This document shows positions 36,249 through 45,514 of a stretch of 64,000 nt of DNA, piece after piece. Source of the DNA: an uncultured Eubacteriales bacterium (GTDB lineage Bacteria; Bacillota; Clostridia; Oscillospirales; CAG-272); assembly GCA_902491535.1 (NCBI GenBank), contig CABUHS010000011.1, forward strand, positions 1-64,000, in the 5' to 3' direction. The translations under genes and the position numbers were made by a program. Every line of letters starts with the position of its first letter. Position 1 is the stretch's first letter. The notes beneath the pieces were generated by a model that saw only the letters and a list, made by a program, of their open reading frames with translations, was not told where the DNA came from and made no database searches.

Positions 36249-37616
36249 ATGACAGAAACAAATGAAAATAAATCTACGGAAGCTTCTGAAGTGCGCGGAG
36301 GAATCGCTTTTGCGGAACGTAATATACCAGAAGAAAAAAATGTGAAAAGTCTTGAACAGCTTAACGAAAGCGCACTTCGCACGGCTGACGGACAAAATAA
36401 GCGCGCTTTAAGTGGCAGACCGAACGGTAAAGATGAGAAAAACGATGTGTCCGAAAAAAACGGCGCAGATTCTGATGCTTTCGATATTACAGATAAACCG
36501 GAAGTTATAAAAACAAAGCTCGGAGCCGGAAGTATTATCGGGCGGGCATTTGCGGTATTATTTGCGGCTATAGCTCTTACAGTGTTTGCGTTGCTCAGCG
36601 TGATATTTGTTCTGGAACGCGGACCGTCTCCGACTGCGAAGCGTCTGTTCGTTCTGTCCGTAAAAGAGACGAGCGCCGGAGGCTTTCTCGCGGATATTTT
36701 TCTTTCTGACAGTGAAGTCGAAGCTATAATGAACGAGCAGAGTCAGTCCGTTATTGCTCCGGATGATATAACAGATTCAAGTCTGATAAAGATTCCGGGA
36801 CGCGACGAAACAAAACCTGCCGATACGGAAGTACAGGATCCCGATTCGACCGGAGAAGGCGGAGTACAAACGGGCGAGCCTGATGAGACCGATGTATCGC
36901 CGGATGATCATGATGCGGTTTCTCCTGACGACGGAATTGTGATCGAGAAAATAAAGAAAAGTACATATAACGGCGTTGTTATGAAGATATCTGATCCGAC
37001 ACGTGTATTTCTCGGAACTCCGGAAAGCTACGGACAGAATTCTGTCGGTCTTACGCTTCGTCAGATGATAGACAGATACGGCGCGGTCGGAGGCATAAAC
37101 GGCGGAGGATTTTACGATCCGAACGGAAGCGGAACGGGAGGAATTCCCGACGGCCTTGTCATAGACAAGGGCGAGCTTGTGTGGGGAAATCCCGGCGGCA
37201 GCTACAATGTTATCGGATTTGACGGGGACGGAATTCTTCATGTCGGAAATATGACAGCAGGACGTGCCCTTGAACTCGGAATAAAATATGCATGCAGCTT
37301 CGGACCGACACTTATTATAAACGGTGTTCCGTGCAACAGCCGCGGAAATCTCGGCGGAGGAATGAATCCGCGTACAGCTATCGGTCAGTGTGCCGACGGT
37401 ACCGTGCTTATGGTCGTTATTAACGGCAGAAGCCTCGGAAGCCTCGGTGCGACATATGACGATCTTACCGAACTGTTTATTGAACTCGGTGCGGTAAACG
37501 CCGCAAATCTTGACGGAGGATCTTCCTCGCTTCTTATGTATAACGGAGAATTTCTCAATACCTCGGCTTCAATGATCGGAGAGCGTGAGCTTCCGACTAC
37601 ATTTCTTGTAAAATAA
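36249..37616 (+). CDS. Membrane-anchored phosphodiester glycosidase (NAGPA domain)
   Basis: A 455-residue protein; start at 36249 after a GGGGGG-rich site. Cytosolic charged ~95 residues, one membrane helix ('AFAVLFAAIALTVFALLSVIF', about 100-122), an acidic extracellular linker, then the NAGPA domain (about 240-455): 'GGINGGGFYDPNG', 'FGPTLIINGVP', 'GGGMNPRTAIGQ', 'AANLDGGSSSLLMYNG'. The family removes GlcNAc-1-phosphodiester caps, and in bacteria is thought to act on cell-wall glycopolymers. It is first in an operon with an LtaS-like enzyme, which fits. Confidence 0.9.
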   Translation: MTETNENKSTEASEVRGGIAFAERNIPEEKNVKSLEQLNESALRTADGQNKRALSGRPNGKDEKNDVSEKNGADSDAFDITDKPEVIKTKLGAGSIIGRAFAVLFAAIALTVFALLSVIFVLERGPSPTAKRLFVLSVKETSAGGFLADIFLSDSEVEAIMNEQSQSVIAPDDITDSSLIKIPGRDETKPADTEVQDPDSTGEGGVQTGEPDETDVSPDDHDAVSPDDGIVIEKIKKSTYNGVVMKISDPTRVFLGTPESYGQNSVGLTLRQMIDRYGAVGGINGGGFYDPNGSGTGGIPDGLVIDKGELVWGNPGGSYNVIGFDGDGILHVGNMTAGRALELGIKYACSFGPTLIINGVPCNSRGNLGGGMNPRTAIGQCADGTVLMVVINGRSLGSLGATYDDLTELFIELGAVNAANLDGGSSSLLMYNGEFLNTSASMIGERELPTTFLVK

Positions 37617-37718
37617 TTCTGTGCATATGAGGTTTTTCTGACAGACCGGAACTTAATGATTCAGGATCGGAGTCCGTATATTTGATTGCGGTACTTCGGG
37701 AAAGGTACAGTTGTTAAA

Positions 37719-39413
37719 GTGAAAAGAACGAAAGCAAAAAAGAAAATGCCGCGCTTTTGGCGTGTGTTTATCATAGTTACGCTGAGTCTCGCCGCAGTCA
37801 TAGTATTGCTTGCCGCAGGATTTGCGTTTTACATGCGCGATTATGAAAATTCCCGTCCCGAAAATCTTGCGGATAACTTTATGAGTGAATTTACAACAGA
37901 CGATCTTGAAACTCTTATCACAGAGAATTTCCCGGATGATTGCGGTGATTTTCTTTCAAAGGAAGAGACCGTTCACAATGTTATAATGCCGCTTTTTGAG
38001 GACGGCGTAAAATGTGTTAAGAGTACGGGTGAATATACGTCCGAAGCTCCGGTATATATGCTTACCGGAGGTGACCGTACTATCGCACGTGTTAAATTCA
38101 GCTCTGTGGGAAAGACTCTTTTCGGATTTACAAAATGGGGATCGGCTGATATTGAGTATACTGCTGATTTCTCCGATCTTCACCGTGACGGTATGTATAT
38201 AAAAGTTCCCGGCGGCGCAGAAGTACGTTATGCCGGAATGAAACTCGGCAGTACATACAGAAGTGGTTCCGGAAAATATGAGGGACCGTGTGCCGAATTT
38301 GAAGATCCTGCGAAGCTTCCTATAACCGAGATATATAATGTCGGAGAGGGGTACGGCACAATAATGCCGGCTGTAACTCTCGGAGACACCGCTTTATCGC
38401 TTATTTCGGATACGGCTGATCCGGAAAGCGGTATTCATACATTGAAATACGCATATCCCGATTCGAGACTTAGCAGTGTTACGCTTATTGTTCCGTCCGA
38501 AGCTTCGGTATATGTGAACGGAAAGCCTGCATCTGAGGATTATATAACCGAACGCGGAATCGCATATTCCGGACTGAATGACTGGAACGCCGCTGCGGAG
38601 CATATCCCGACGAGAGTCAGATATGATTTTACGGGACTTATTACGGATATCACATGGAATGTGTATATTGCCGAAGGTGTCGAGCTTACACCTGCAGATT
38701 CCGATGAAGCCATGAAAGTATATATGTACGAATATCCGCAGGAGCTGCTTATGACGGCTAAAATAAACGCGCCTGTCGGATCGGTTGTAAAGGTCAACGG
38801 AATAGAGCTTACCGACAGTCAAATAACCGATAAAAGTGCGGTGTGCGCAGAGATAGCAAGCATAGCTTCATTTATAAAGAATCCTGCAAACGCATGTCTT
38901 TACGAACTTGCCGGACTGTTTGCAGAGCCTAAAGTGGAGATAATTTCTCCTGACGGAGTCCCGCTCGATGTTGTTATAAGCGATGACGGAACTTACAGTT
39001 ATGAGCGCAGTGAGTCACAGGAACTTAAAGACGCTCATGAAAAGTATGTTGAGGGCTTTGTTGATAATTATATCAAATATTATACCGACGGAAACAGAAG
39101 TATTGCCGCAAACTTTCAGGGACTTATTCTGCCGTATCTGCAACCCGGATCGGAAGCATATAATTATCTTTCAAAAGTGTACAGTTCTCTCGCATGGACT
39201 GCTAAATGTACCGTGCATGAGAAAGCGATAAAAACATATAACTATCAGCAGTGGGGAGAAAATTGCTTCTCATGCAGTGTTGACTTTTCGCTTAGCTTTT
39301 ACTCTCCGAATTCAGGTCAGGAGACAAATGAAAATGTCAAAGGCTGGAAGCTTTACTTTGTAAATACGACCGGAGCTGAAAACGGTTGGAAGATAGCAAA
39401 GATCATACTTTAA
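37719..39413 (+). CDS. Membrane-anchored extracellular protein of unknown function
   Basis: A 564-residue protein: basic N-terminus, one helix ('FIIVTLSLAAVIVLLAAGFAFYM'), then a long extracellular part of beta-rich modules with short 'VYVNGKPAS' and 'VVKVNGIEL' turns that look like repeated carboxypeptidase-regulatory-like or peptide-sensing sheets. The GTG at 37719 is chosen with AAAGG 13 nt upstream; a TTG at 37686 has no site. It sits between the NAGPA and LtaS-like genes, so a role at the cell wall is likely. I do not recognise the family. Confidence 0.7.
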   Translation: MKRTKAKKKMPRFWRVFIIVTLSLAAVIVLLAAGFAFYMRDYENSRPENLADNFMSEFTTDDLETLITENFPDDCGDFLSKEETVHNVIMPLFEDGVKCVKSTGEYTSEAPVYMLTGGDRTIARVKFSSVGKTLFGFTKWGSADIEYTADFSDLHRDGMYIKVPGGAEVRYAGMKLGSTYRSGSGKYEGPCAEFEDPAKLPITEIYNVGEGYGTIMPAVTLGDTALSLISDTADPESGIHTLKYAYPDSRLSSVTLIVPSEASVYVNGKPASEDYITERGIAYSGLNDWNAAAEHIPTRVRYDFTGLITDITWNVYIAEGVELTPADSDEAMKVYMYEYPQELLMTAKINAPVGSVVKVNGIELTDSQITDKSAVCAEIASIASFIKNPANACLYELAGLFAEPKVEIISPDGVPLDVVISDDGTYSYERSESQELKDAHEKYVEGFVDNYIKYYTDGNRSIAANFQGLILPYLQPGSEAYNYLSKVYSSLAWTAKCTVHEKAIKTYNYQQWGENCFSCSVDFSLSFYSPNSGQETNENVKGWKLYFVNTTGAENGWKIAKIIL

Positions 39414-39458
39414 AAGAACTTATAAATAATTTGAATTGACGGAAACGGGTTTGTAATT

Positions 39459-40964
39459 ATGAAAAAAAGAAGAAGTATAATTGTTTGCATTGTCGGATCG
39501 CTTCTTATAATACTTGGTTTTACCGCATTTTTTGCTGCTAATTGGTATATATCAAAGTACGGAGATATCGGCTTTGCTTCGGTGCTTTACACACTGCTTG
39601 CCGGACTCGGCGGAACTGAGGAAGGGCTTATAACCGATTATCTTAAAAGCGGACTTTGCCCGGCTCTTGTGCTGTCGCTTGTAGTATGCGTTTTTCTGTT
39701 TATCAATTTTAAACGGGGAATCGAAGTAAAGCGGAAAAATAAGGATAATCTCAGACTTTATCCGTTCCCGAATGCATTTTCAATGATAGTGTCTGTAGTA
39801 CTCTCGCTTGTTTTGCTTGGATTCGCTGGACAAAAAGTCGGATTTTTTGAATGGGTCGTGTCTATGACCGACAGCACATCGCTTTATGATGACGAATATG
39901 TCGATCCGGATAAAACCGATATTTCTTTCCCTGAGAAGAAGAAAAATCTTATATATATTTTCCTTGAGTCTATGGAAACATCTTTTCTTTCGCTCGGACT
40001 CGGCGGAGGAGAACCTTATAACCTTATTCCCGAGCTTTATACTCTTGCAGAGGAGAACGTCAACTTCTCACATAACGACGGTATAGGCGGATGGGGCTTG
40101 GTTTCAAATACGACGTGGACGGCGTCGTCCATGATTGCGCAGACTGCGGGTATTCCGTGTACGACTCCGATCAACGGAAACAAACTCGGAGAGTATGATT
40201 CAATGTTCCCGGGTGTTACCACGATAATGGATATTCTTCATGACAACGGGTACGAGCAGGCGCTTATGGTAGGCTCAGTCGGAAGCTTTGCAGGAAGAGA
40301 CAAGTATTATCTGCAGCACGGTACCGACAATGTATATGATCTTACGAATGCAAGGAAAGATGCTGTTGTTCCGAAGGATTATTTCGTGTGGTGGGGCATG
40401 GAGGACATGTATTTGTTCAGATATGCGAAGCAAAAGATCCTGCAGATGTCAGATTCGGGTAAACCTTTTGCATTTTCCATGCTTACCGTTGATACGCACC
40501 ACATCGGAGGATATAAGTGCGAGCTTTGCACAGATACCTATTCCGAACAGTATGAAAATGTTATATCGTGTTCGAGCCGTCAGGTATATCAGTTTATAGA
40601 ATGGCTCCGGCAGCAGGATTTCTACGATGATACTACGATCGTAATATGCGGAGATCACAGAAGTATGGATAAAGGTTATGCAGACAGAACATTTTCTTCA
40701 TCGTATGACCGGCACATATATAACTGCATAATAAATTCATCGGTTGAGACGGATAATACTAAAAACCGTGTATTTACTCCTATGGATATGTTCCCTACGA
40801 CTCTTGCCGCAATGGGATGCAATATTGAAGGCGACCGACTCGGTCTCGGAACTAATCTTTTCTCCGATCTTCAGACAGTTGCGGAGAGATACGGCGCAGA
40901 TGAGCTTAATTCTGAAATTGAAAAGAATTCTCTCTATTATATTACAAATTTTATAAACGGCTGA
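39459..40964 (+). CDS. LtaS/MdoB-like phosphoglycerol transferase (sulfatase fold)
   Basis: A 501-residue protein with three or four N-terminal membrane segments, then an extracellular alkaline-phosphatase-fold domain: 'KKNLIYIFLESMETSFL' (metal Glu), 'GLVSNTTWTASSMIAQTAGIP' (catalytic Thr), 'TVDTHHIGGYKC', 'TIVICGDHRSM' (metal Asp-His). It would transfer glycerol phosphate to polymer or glycolipid outside the cell. Last gene of the NAGPA operon. Shorter and with fewer helices than true LtaS. Confidence 0.88.
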   Translation: MKKRRSIIVCIVGSLLIILGFTAFFAANWYISKYGDIGFASVLYTLLAGLGGTEEGLITDYLKSGLCPALVLSLVVCVFLFINFKRGIEVKRKNKDNLRLYPFPNAFSMIVSVVLSLVLLGFAGQKVGFFEWVVSMTDSTSLYDDEYVDPDKTDISFPEKKKNLIYIFLESMETSFLSLGLGGGEPYNLIPELYTLAEENVNFSHNDGIGGWGLVSNTTWTASSMIAQTAGIPCTTPINGNKLGEYDSMFPGVTTIMDILHDNGYEQALMVGSVGSFAGRDKYYLQHGTDNVYDLTNARKDAVVPKDYFVWWGMEDMYLFRYAKQKILQMSDSGKPFAFSMLTVDTHHIGGYKCELCTDTYSEQYENVISCSSRQVYQFIEWLRQQDFYDDTTIVICGDHRSMDKGYADRTFSSSYDRHIYNCIINSSVETDNTKNRVFTPMDMFPTTLAAMGCNIEGDRLGLGTNLFSDLQTVAERYGADELNSEIEKNSLYYITNFING

Positions 40965-40989
40965 CAGTAAAAAATGTGCGGCTGTATAA

Positions 40990-41158
40990 CCTAAGCCAGA
41001 CGTCCCCCGCCTCTATAGGCGGCGGGTTCCGTTTCGGAATTTCAGTGGGAGTTATAATCTCCCCACTGAAACCCTGAGGAACTAACGCTCCCTGTGCCGG
41101 TTGCAATCTGTCGCAGGCTCTGCACTTTGCGAGCAAAGCAGAGCGTTGCTCCGATTTA
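40990..41158. other. Structured noncoding element between convergent genes
   Basis: Three consecutive hairpins: CCCGCC/GGCGGG (about 41006-41026), TTCAGTGGG/CCCACTGAA (41041-41070) and GCTCTGC..TTTGC/GCAAA..GCAGAGC (41117-41144). No coding frame. G+C is much higher than in the flanks. It could be a small RNA, a remnant of a transposable-element end, or a MITE. Confidence 0.5.
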
Positions 41159-41162
41159 AATT

Positions 41163-41212
41163 AAAAAGCAAGTAACGTGCGCTTTTCAGCGTACGTTACT
41201 TGCTTTTTATAC
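41163..41212. terminator. Bidirectional terminator
   Basis: Near-perfect 20-bp arms (41163-41182 / 41189-41208; AGCAAGTAACGT...ACGTTACTTGCT) with A-run before and T-run after, between convergent genes. Confidence 0.93.
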
Positions 41213-41256
41213 GGTGTATTTTTATAGGTCAGTTTTTCCGGTGCTTCATGCATACC

Positions 41257-42372
41257 TTATTGAGGATTCATTGAATCTGACTGCTTTTCATTATTTGTAT
41301 TGCTTGTGTAAATATTGTCGGAATCGAGTTCGCGGCGCTTTGACTCTATCCATTGTATGTTTGCGGAACGTACTTTATTATTTATATTTCTATAACCTTT
41401 TATTATAAAATAATTTATGACAAGCATAGTTAATATATATATGAATATATCTGAGATTCCATCAAATCCTTCGTTTAAATATGTGGAAATAAATGATGCA
41501 ATGGAAATGACGATCAGTATAAGAGGGTAGTAGATACTCATTTTTTCATCTATTCTCCAGTTTTTTTCCTCTTTTTCAAGGAATTTTTCGATCGATATTT
41601 CTCCTTTTCCGCGTTTTATGCTCTTTCGGTTTGCCCTTTTAAACTTTTTTTCCATTGTCGAAGCAACTTCCTTTGCCATGTCGTCACTGACAAGCTCGGA
41701 GAATTTTACCTTGGGACGTCTGTCGCGTTTTCTGACGATATAATAGCAGATAAGGTACGCTGCGGATATGACGCCAGAGACAAAAGCTGAATAATCGAAG
41801 ATATCAGTCTGCTCTATATCCAAGGCAAAGAATATTATAAGAAAACTGAGAATTGCGACCGCTCCGCAGATTATTTTAAGTATATTCATTGAAATGCGTT
41901 TCATTTTGAACATAATGCGCCTGATTATTATATTCGATGTTATCATCATAATTCCGGATGTCATAATTCCTATAATATATCCGAGCAGATTCAGCGTTCC
42001 GGGAATATGCATAAGATCAATCGCTTCACCGTCAGGTATGTTTGACAGATAGCAAAATATATTTATTATTGCCTCAATAAGCATCACCCATGCTACCGAT
42101 TTAAGCCAGTCGACAGCAAACAGTACCGAATGTTTGAAGCCAAGATCGGAACAGAACATTTTGCAGAAATGTTCAAGGTTTTTTCCCGTGACAGATTCCG
42201 GCGGCTTGCCTGCTTGCTCGGCGCTCATGAAGATATCAAGCAGATAGTTCATTCTTTCCTCGCGCGTCCGGTCGTCAATATTCTGGCTAAGTACGTATAT
42301 TTCTATCTGTTCGAATACACGGCGGTAATCTTTGCCGAGTTTATCCGTGTAAAAAATATAGCTGTCTTTCAT
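41257..42372 (-). CDS. Membrane protein paired with a PadR regulator
   Basis: A 371-residue protein. The N-terminal ~70 residues are a helical soluble domain ('DYRRVFEQIEIYVLSQNIDDRTREERMNYLLDIFMSAEQAGK') like the DUF1048/DUF1700 parts often found next to PadR genes. About six membrane segments follow, with a basic cytosolic loop (about 235-285). The ATGA overlap with padR makes it part of the same transcript. It may be an envelope-stress or permease-like effector of the regulator; nothing in the sequence names it. Confidence 0.75.
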   Translation of the reverse strand: MKDSYIFYTDKLGKDYRRVFEQIEIYVLSQNIDDRTREERMNYLLDIFMSAEQAGKPPESVTGKNLEHFCKMFCSDLGFKHSVLFAVDWLKSVAWVMLIEAIINIFCYLSNIPDGEAIDLMHIPGTLNLLGYIIGIMTSGIMMITSNIIIRRIMFKMKRISMNILKIICGAVAILSFLIIFFALDIEQTDIFDYSAFVSGVISAAYLICYYIVRKRDRRPKVKFSELVSDDMAKEVASTMEKKFKRANRKSIKRGKGEISIEKFLEKEEKNWRIDEKMSIYYPLILIVISIASFISTYLNEGFDGISDIFIYILTMLVINYFIIKGYRNINNKVRSANIQWIESKRRELDSDNIYTSNTNNEKQSDSMNPQ

Positions 42373-42698
42373 TTTATATCAGATCCTTTCAGTATGTTTT
42401 CTGCTGCTGCAGTGATCTTTGCGTAATTGTCTTTAAAGTTTTCAAGCGCGTTTTTTCCGCTTTCGGTTAAGGAATAGTATTTTCTGATCGGACCGTAAGG
42501 CGATTTTTCCTTACGGCATGAGATATGGCCTTTCTTTTCGAGACGTGTAAGTACGGGGTATAGCGTTCCCTCGAGCAGTGTGTCAAATCCGCATTTTTCC
42601 AGACGCGTCAGTATTTCATATCCGTATGTTTCGCCTTCCGATATTACCGATAAGACACATCCTTCCAGAATTCCTTTTAAAAGCTGCGATTCTTCCAA
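42369..42698 (-). CDS. PadR-family transcriptional regulator
   Basis: A 109-residue winged-helix protein: 'LLKGILEGCVLSVISEGETYGYEILTRL', 'LLEGTLYPVLTRLEKKGHISCRKE', 'RKYYSLTESGKNAL'. It starts at TTG with GGGGGGAG 4 nt upstream. It likely represses its own operon by binding the CTACTT/AAGTAG palindromes overlapping the promoter. Confidence 0.95.
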   Translation of the reverse strand: MEESQLLKGILEGCVLSVISEGETYGYEILTRLEKCGFDTLLEGTLYPVLTRLEKKGHISCRKEKSPYGPIRKYYSLTESGKNALENFKDNYAKITAAAENILKGSDIK

Positions 42699-42768
42699 TG
42701 TTCTCCCCCCCTTGAATGACGGATAACTCAGACAATAACGGTTTAAATGCTTATCAATATTATGCTGG

Positions 42769-42832
42769 CTACTTTGTATAGCCGAGTAGGTTAACTATAA
42801 TATAGCACAACTACTTTGCTATGTCAAGTAGT
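42769..42832 (-). promoter_or_regulatory. padR promoter with two palindromic operators
   Basis: Minus-strand promoter: -35 TTGACA (42822-42827), 17 nt, -10 TATATT (42799-42804). One inverted repeat ACTACTT-9-AAGTAGT (42810-42832) overlaps the -35 and spacer; a second CTACTT-9-GAGTAG (42769-42789) lies just downstream of the start site. Both have the same half-site, as for a PadR dimer. Confidence 0.85.
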
Positions 42833-42923
42833 TGCGCTGATTTTTTTTAATGTATTTCGATAGATTCTGAATAATTGCTCCGGCTGTAAAATATTTTATT
42901 CAGTTTTTATCATTGTGTTTATC

Positions 42924-42961
42924 ATAACGGCTGAAATCTAAGTGCGGATTTCAGCCGTTAT
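42924..42961. terminator. Perfect 15-bp hairpin, probable terminator of thiN
   Basis: ATAACGGCTGAAATC (42924-42938) and its complement (42947-42961), 8-nt loop. It lies after a dispersed repeat downstream of thiN. Confidence 0.65.
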
Positions 42962-42992
42962 AAAGTTTCTTTATCGTATTTGCACAGTTACG

Positions 42993-43072
42993 GTTTTACC
43001 CTGAAACAACAAGGTTATGGAATACACTCCCGCAAACTTTGATTGAGCCCGGCGGGTGGGGTTGTTGTTTGT
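42993..43072 (-). repeat. Dispersed intergenic repeat, family 1, copy on minus strand
   Basis: Read on the minus strand: ACCCCACCCGCCGG, AATCAAAGTTTGCGGGA, then CTTGTTGTTTCA and GGTAAAA. Same order and spacing as at 46731 and 51732. Located just downstream of thiN. Confidence 0.75.
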
Positions 43073-43105
43073 ATAAATCATATATAAATCGAAAACGGCT
43101 GTTAT

Positions 43106-43762
43106 TTATTCGGCTTCTTTGATATATTCCGGAAGTTCTCCGATATTTGTCCACATAACGAGCATAGCTCCGCTTTTTAGCGATATACATGCTTCTGTTC
43201 CGGTGAATTCATTGCTTACACCGATAGGGAAATCTCCTGTTACAACAGCATCTGTAAGCGGATACTTAAGTCCGCGGAGATCTACGCCCGTGCATCGGTC
43301 TCCTATGCTGAATACAGATACCATACCGCCGAAGCGTTCGGAGAACAGCAGAGATCCTCCGCGGATTACTGTGAGTGCTTCCCGGTCAGAGAGTATATAT
43401 CCCTGCGCGCCGCGTGAGGCGATAAAGTTAAGTGACTGAATGTTGGCAATTGTGTGATCAAGCCGTCCGCCGAGCGCCCCGCATATGATTATTTCGTTGC
43501 CGCCGTATTCGAGTGCTTTACGTATCGCCGCGATCATGTCGGTATCATCCTTTTCCGCGGGCATTTTGACGACGTTTTTTTCGCTCGGAACGTAACCGAG
43601 CGAATCAAAATCTCCGATAATGATGTCCGGATGTATGCCGTGCGCAGAGGTATAGCTGTAGCCTCCGTCGGCAGCTATTACAAGTGCGTCCTTAACATTA
43701 TCGCTTCCGATCGATAATCTGCCGTATTCGCCTGCACCGAAAATAAAGCATTTTTTTCTCAT
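43106..43762 (-). CDS. thiN: Thiamine diphosphokinase
   Basis: A 218-residue protein: 'VIAADGGYSYTSAHGIHPDIIIGDFDSLG', 'PAEKDDTDMIAAIRKAL', 'IICGALGGRLDHTIANIQSL' are the three TPK signature blocks (ATP and Mg binding). The C-terminal thiamine-binding sheet has 'LRGLKYPLTDAVVTGDFPIGVSNEF'. It makes thiamine diphosphate from thiamine and ATP. No thiamine-synthesis or TPP-riboswitch sequence is near. The start lacks a clear ribosome-binding site. Confidence 0.95.
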   Translation of the reverse strand: MRKKCFIFGAGEYGRLSIGSDNVKDALVIAADGGYSYTSAHGIHPDIIIGDFDSLGYVPSEKNVVKMPAEKDDTDMIAAIRKALEYGGNEIIICGALGGRLDHTIANIQSLNFIASRGAQGYILSDREALTVIRGGSLLFSERFGGMVSVFSIGDRCTGVDLRGLKYPLTDAVVTGDFPIGVSNEFTGTEACISLKSGAMLVMWTNIGELPEYIKEAE

Positions 43763-44098
43763 GAGCTATGTATTTAAATTTCGCTATGCGAAGTATCCTT
43801 TCATAAATATACAAATGATATTTTACCACATATGCGCCGGTATGGAAAGTGTTTTTTCAAAATTTATCCTGAATTTGTCCCATTTCCTATTGTTAAAAAA
43901 CACATTATATGGTATACTTATAACAAAAAGAATGATGTCCTCTATTTTTAAATTAGGCGGCATCAAAGCACTTTTTACGGAGACGGTGGGATTCGTCTCT
44001 GAAATACCTGATAACAGAGTTGTTGCCCGTCTTTAAATCGGCTCGGTTTCTGTTATGGAATATTAAATAAAGATCAAAAAGGGTAATGGTTTTACCGT
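43763..44098 (+). promoter_or_regulatory. ispD leader with promoter
   Basis: TTGTTA (43890-43895), 17 nt, TATACT (43913-43918) starts a ~170-nt leader. It holds a 34-codon frame from 43932 (MMSSIFKLGGIKALF..., no good ribosome-binding site), a GAGACG/CGTCTC hairpin near 43980-44000, and a 6-codon frame (MVLPYG, 44086) with AAAAAGGG before it that overlaps the ispD start. The small frames may not be translated. Confidence 0.5.
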
Positions 44099-44917
44099 AT
44101 GGCTAATATTTTAAAAAAGCTGCCTGATGTGCTTCGCGCCGCCGCGGGACTTTTAACGCCTGATAACTGTTTTGTTTCGGCTGTTATTGTCGCAGGCGGA
44201 AGCGGCTCGCGTATGGGAAATATGCCCCGGACGAAGCAGCTGACCGAAATCGACGGTATTCCTGTTATAGTCAGGACTCTACTTGCGTTTCAGTCATGTA
44301 CACAGATCGATGAAATTATCGTTGTAGCGCGAAAGGATGAGCTTTCGCTCTATGAGGATTTTAAGAAAAAATACGGCATTACAAAGCTTGTACGTGCGGT
44401 TTCGGGAGGAGATACCCGGCGTGAATCGGTTTTGAGCGGTGTATCGGCGATATCTGAGGCTTCGGAGTATGTTGCTATACACGACGGCGCGCGCTGTCTT
44501 ATAACACCGGATATGATACTCAGCGTGCTTAAAAAGGCATGTGCATGCGGAGCAGCGGCAGCGGCTGAGCGTATGACTGATACTGTAAAAAGATGTGATG
44601 AAAACGGATTTATAACCGATACGCTTGACCGTTCCGATCTGTGGAGGGCGCAGACGCCGCAGGCATTTAAAACGAGTTTATATTTGGCTTCTGCATATAC
44701 TGCGGAGGCTGAGGGCTTCGAAGCAACTGACGACTGTATGCTTGCCGAACATATCGGATTTAAGGTCGGTCTTGTGGATTGCGGACGCGAAAATATAAAG
44801 ATAACCACACGTGAGGATCTTATTATTGCGGAGGCAATACTTACCTCCCGACGCATACGCGACGCGGAGGAAAAGGCTTCCGGTAAATCGGAAGAATGCC
44901 GTAAGTCCGGTAAGTGA
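44099..44917 (+). CDS. ispD: 2-C-methyl-D-erythritol 4-phosphate cytidylyltransferase
   Basis: A 272-residue protein. After a ~25-residue N-terminal extension, 'SAVIVAGGSGSRMGNMPRTKQLTEIDGIPVIVRTLLAF' is the CTP-binding block; 'SGGDTRRESVLSGV', 'IHDGARCLITPDMI', 'RAQTPQAFKTSLYLASAY', 'TDDCMLAEHIG' follow. Second cytidyl step of the MEP isoprenoid pathway; ispF follows on the same transcript. The extension and the weak ribosome-binding site leave the exact start open. Confidence 0.95.
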   Translation: MANILKKLPDVLRAAAGLLTPDNCFVSAVIVAGGSGSRMGNMPRTKQLTEIDGIPVIVRTLLAFQSCTQIDEIIVVARKDELSLYEDFKKKYGITKLVRAVSGGDTRRESVLSGVSAISEASEYVAIHDGARCLITPDMILSVLKKACACGAAAAAERMTDTVKRCDENGFITDTLDRSDLWRAQTPQAFKTSLYLASAYTAEAEGFEATDDCMLAEHIGFKVGLVDCGRENIKITTREDLIIAEAILTSRRIRDAEEKASGKSEECRKSGK

Positions 44918-44983
44918 TAGCTTTTGTGTTTTATGGTATGACAAACGTAATTTTCTGTACGCATACTGAAGGGAAAGGAGTGT

Positions 44984-45514
44984 ATGCTGGTGGATGAAAA
45001 TAATTACTGTGTATCTGCGGGAATGCCGCGTGTAGGACACGGCTATGACGTTCACAGACTGGTAATCGGACGGAAACTTATACTCGGAGGTGTTGAAATA
45101 CCGTATGAAAAAGGTTTGCTCGGTCATTCGGATGCGGATGTTCTGACTCACGCAGTCATGGATTCGCTGCTCGGCGCGGCTGCGCTCGGAGACATCGGAC
45201 AGCATTTCCCGGATACCGATCCCCGATATGAAGGTGCTGACAGTATCAAGCTCGCGGAGCATGTCGCAGGTCTTATCGCCGGAGCAGGGTATATTGTATC
45301 AAATATAGATGTGACAGTAGTGGCTCAACGCCCGAAGCTAATGGGATACATTCCATGTATGCGTGACACGATTGCAAAAGCTTTAGGAATTGACATATCT
45401 CGCGTGAATGTAAAGGCAACGACCGAAGAAGGACTCGGTTTTACCGGAAACGGCGAGGCGATAGCTGCGCATGCGGTATCGCTTATCGTGCCGGGCAAGG
45501 AGCGCGGCAGATAA
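44984..45514 (+). CDS. ispF: 2-C-methyl-D-erythritol 2,4-cyclodiphosphate synthase
   Basis: A 176-residue protein: 'RVGHGYDVHRLVIGRKLILGGVEIP' (zinc Asp and His), 'GLLGHSDADVLTHAVMDSLLGAAALGDIGQHFPDTDP', 'VKATTEEGLGFTGNGEAIAAHAV'. Forms the cyclodiphosphate of the MEP pathway as a trimer. GGAG precedes the ATG; a GTG six nt later would also fit. Cotranscribed with ispD. Confidence 0.97.
   Translation: MLVDENNYCVSAGMPRVGHGYDVHRLVIGRKLILGGVEIPYEKGLLGHSDADVLTHAVMDSLLGAAALGDIGQHFPDTDPRYEGADSIKLAEHVAGLIAGAGYIVSNIDVTVVAQRPKLMGYIPCMRDTIAKALGIDISRVNVKATTEEGLGFTGNGEAIAAHAVSLIVPGKERGR

Noticed and set aside
43761..44036. 91-codon frame in the ispD leader
   Set aside because: The first half lies upstream of the mapped-like promoter and overlaps the thiN start; only a 34-codon part is within the leader and has no good ribosome-binding site.
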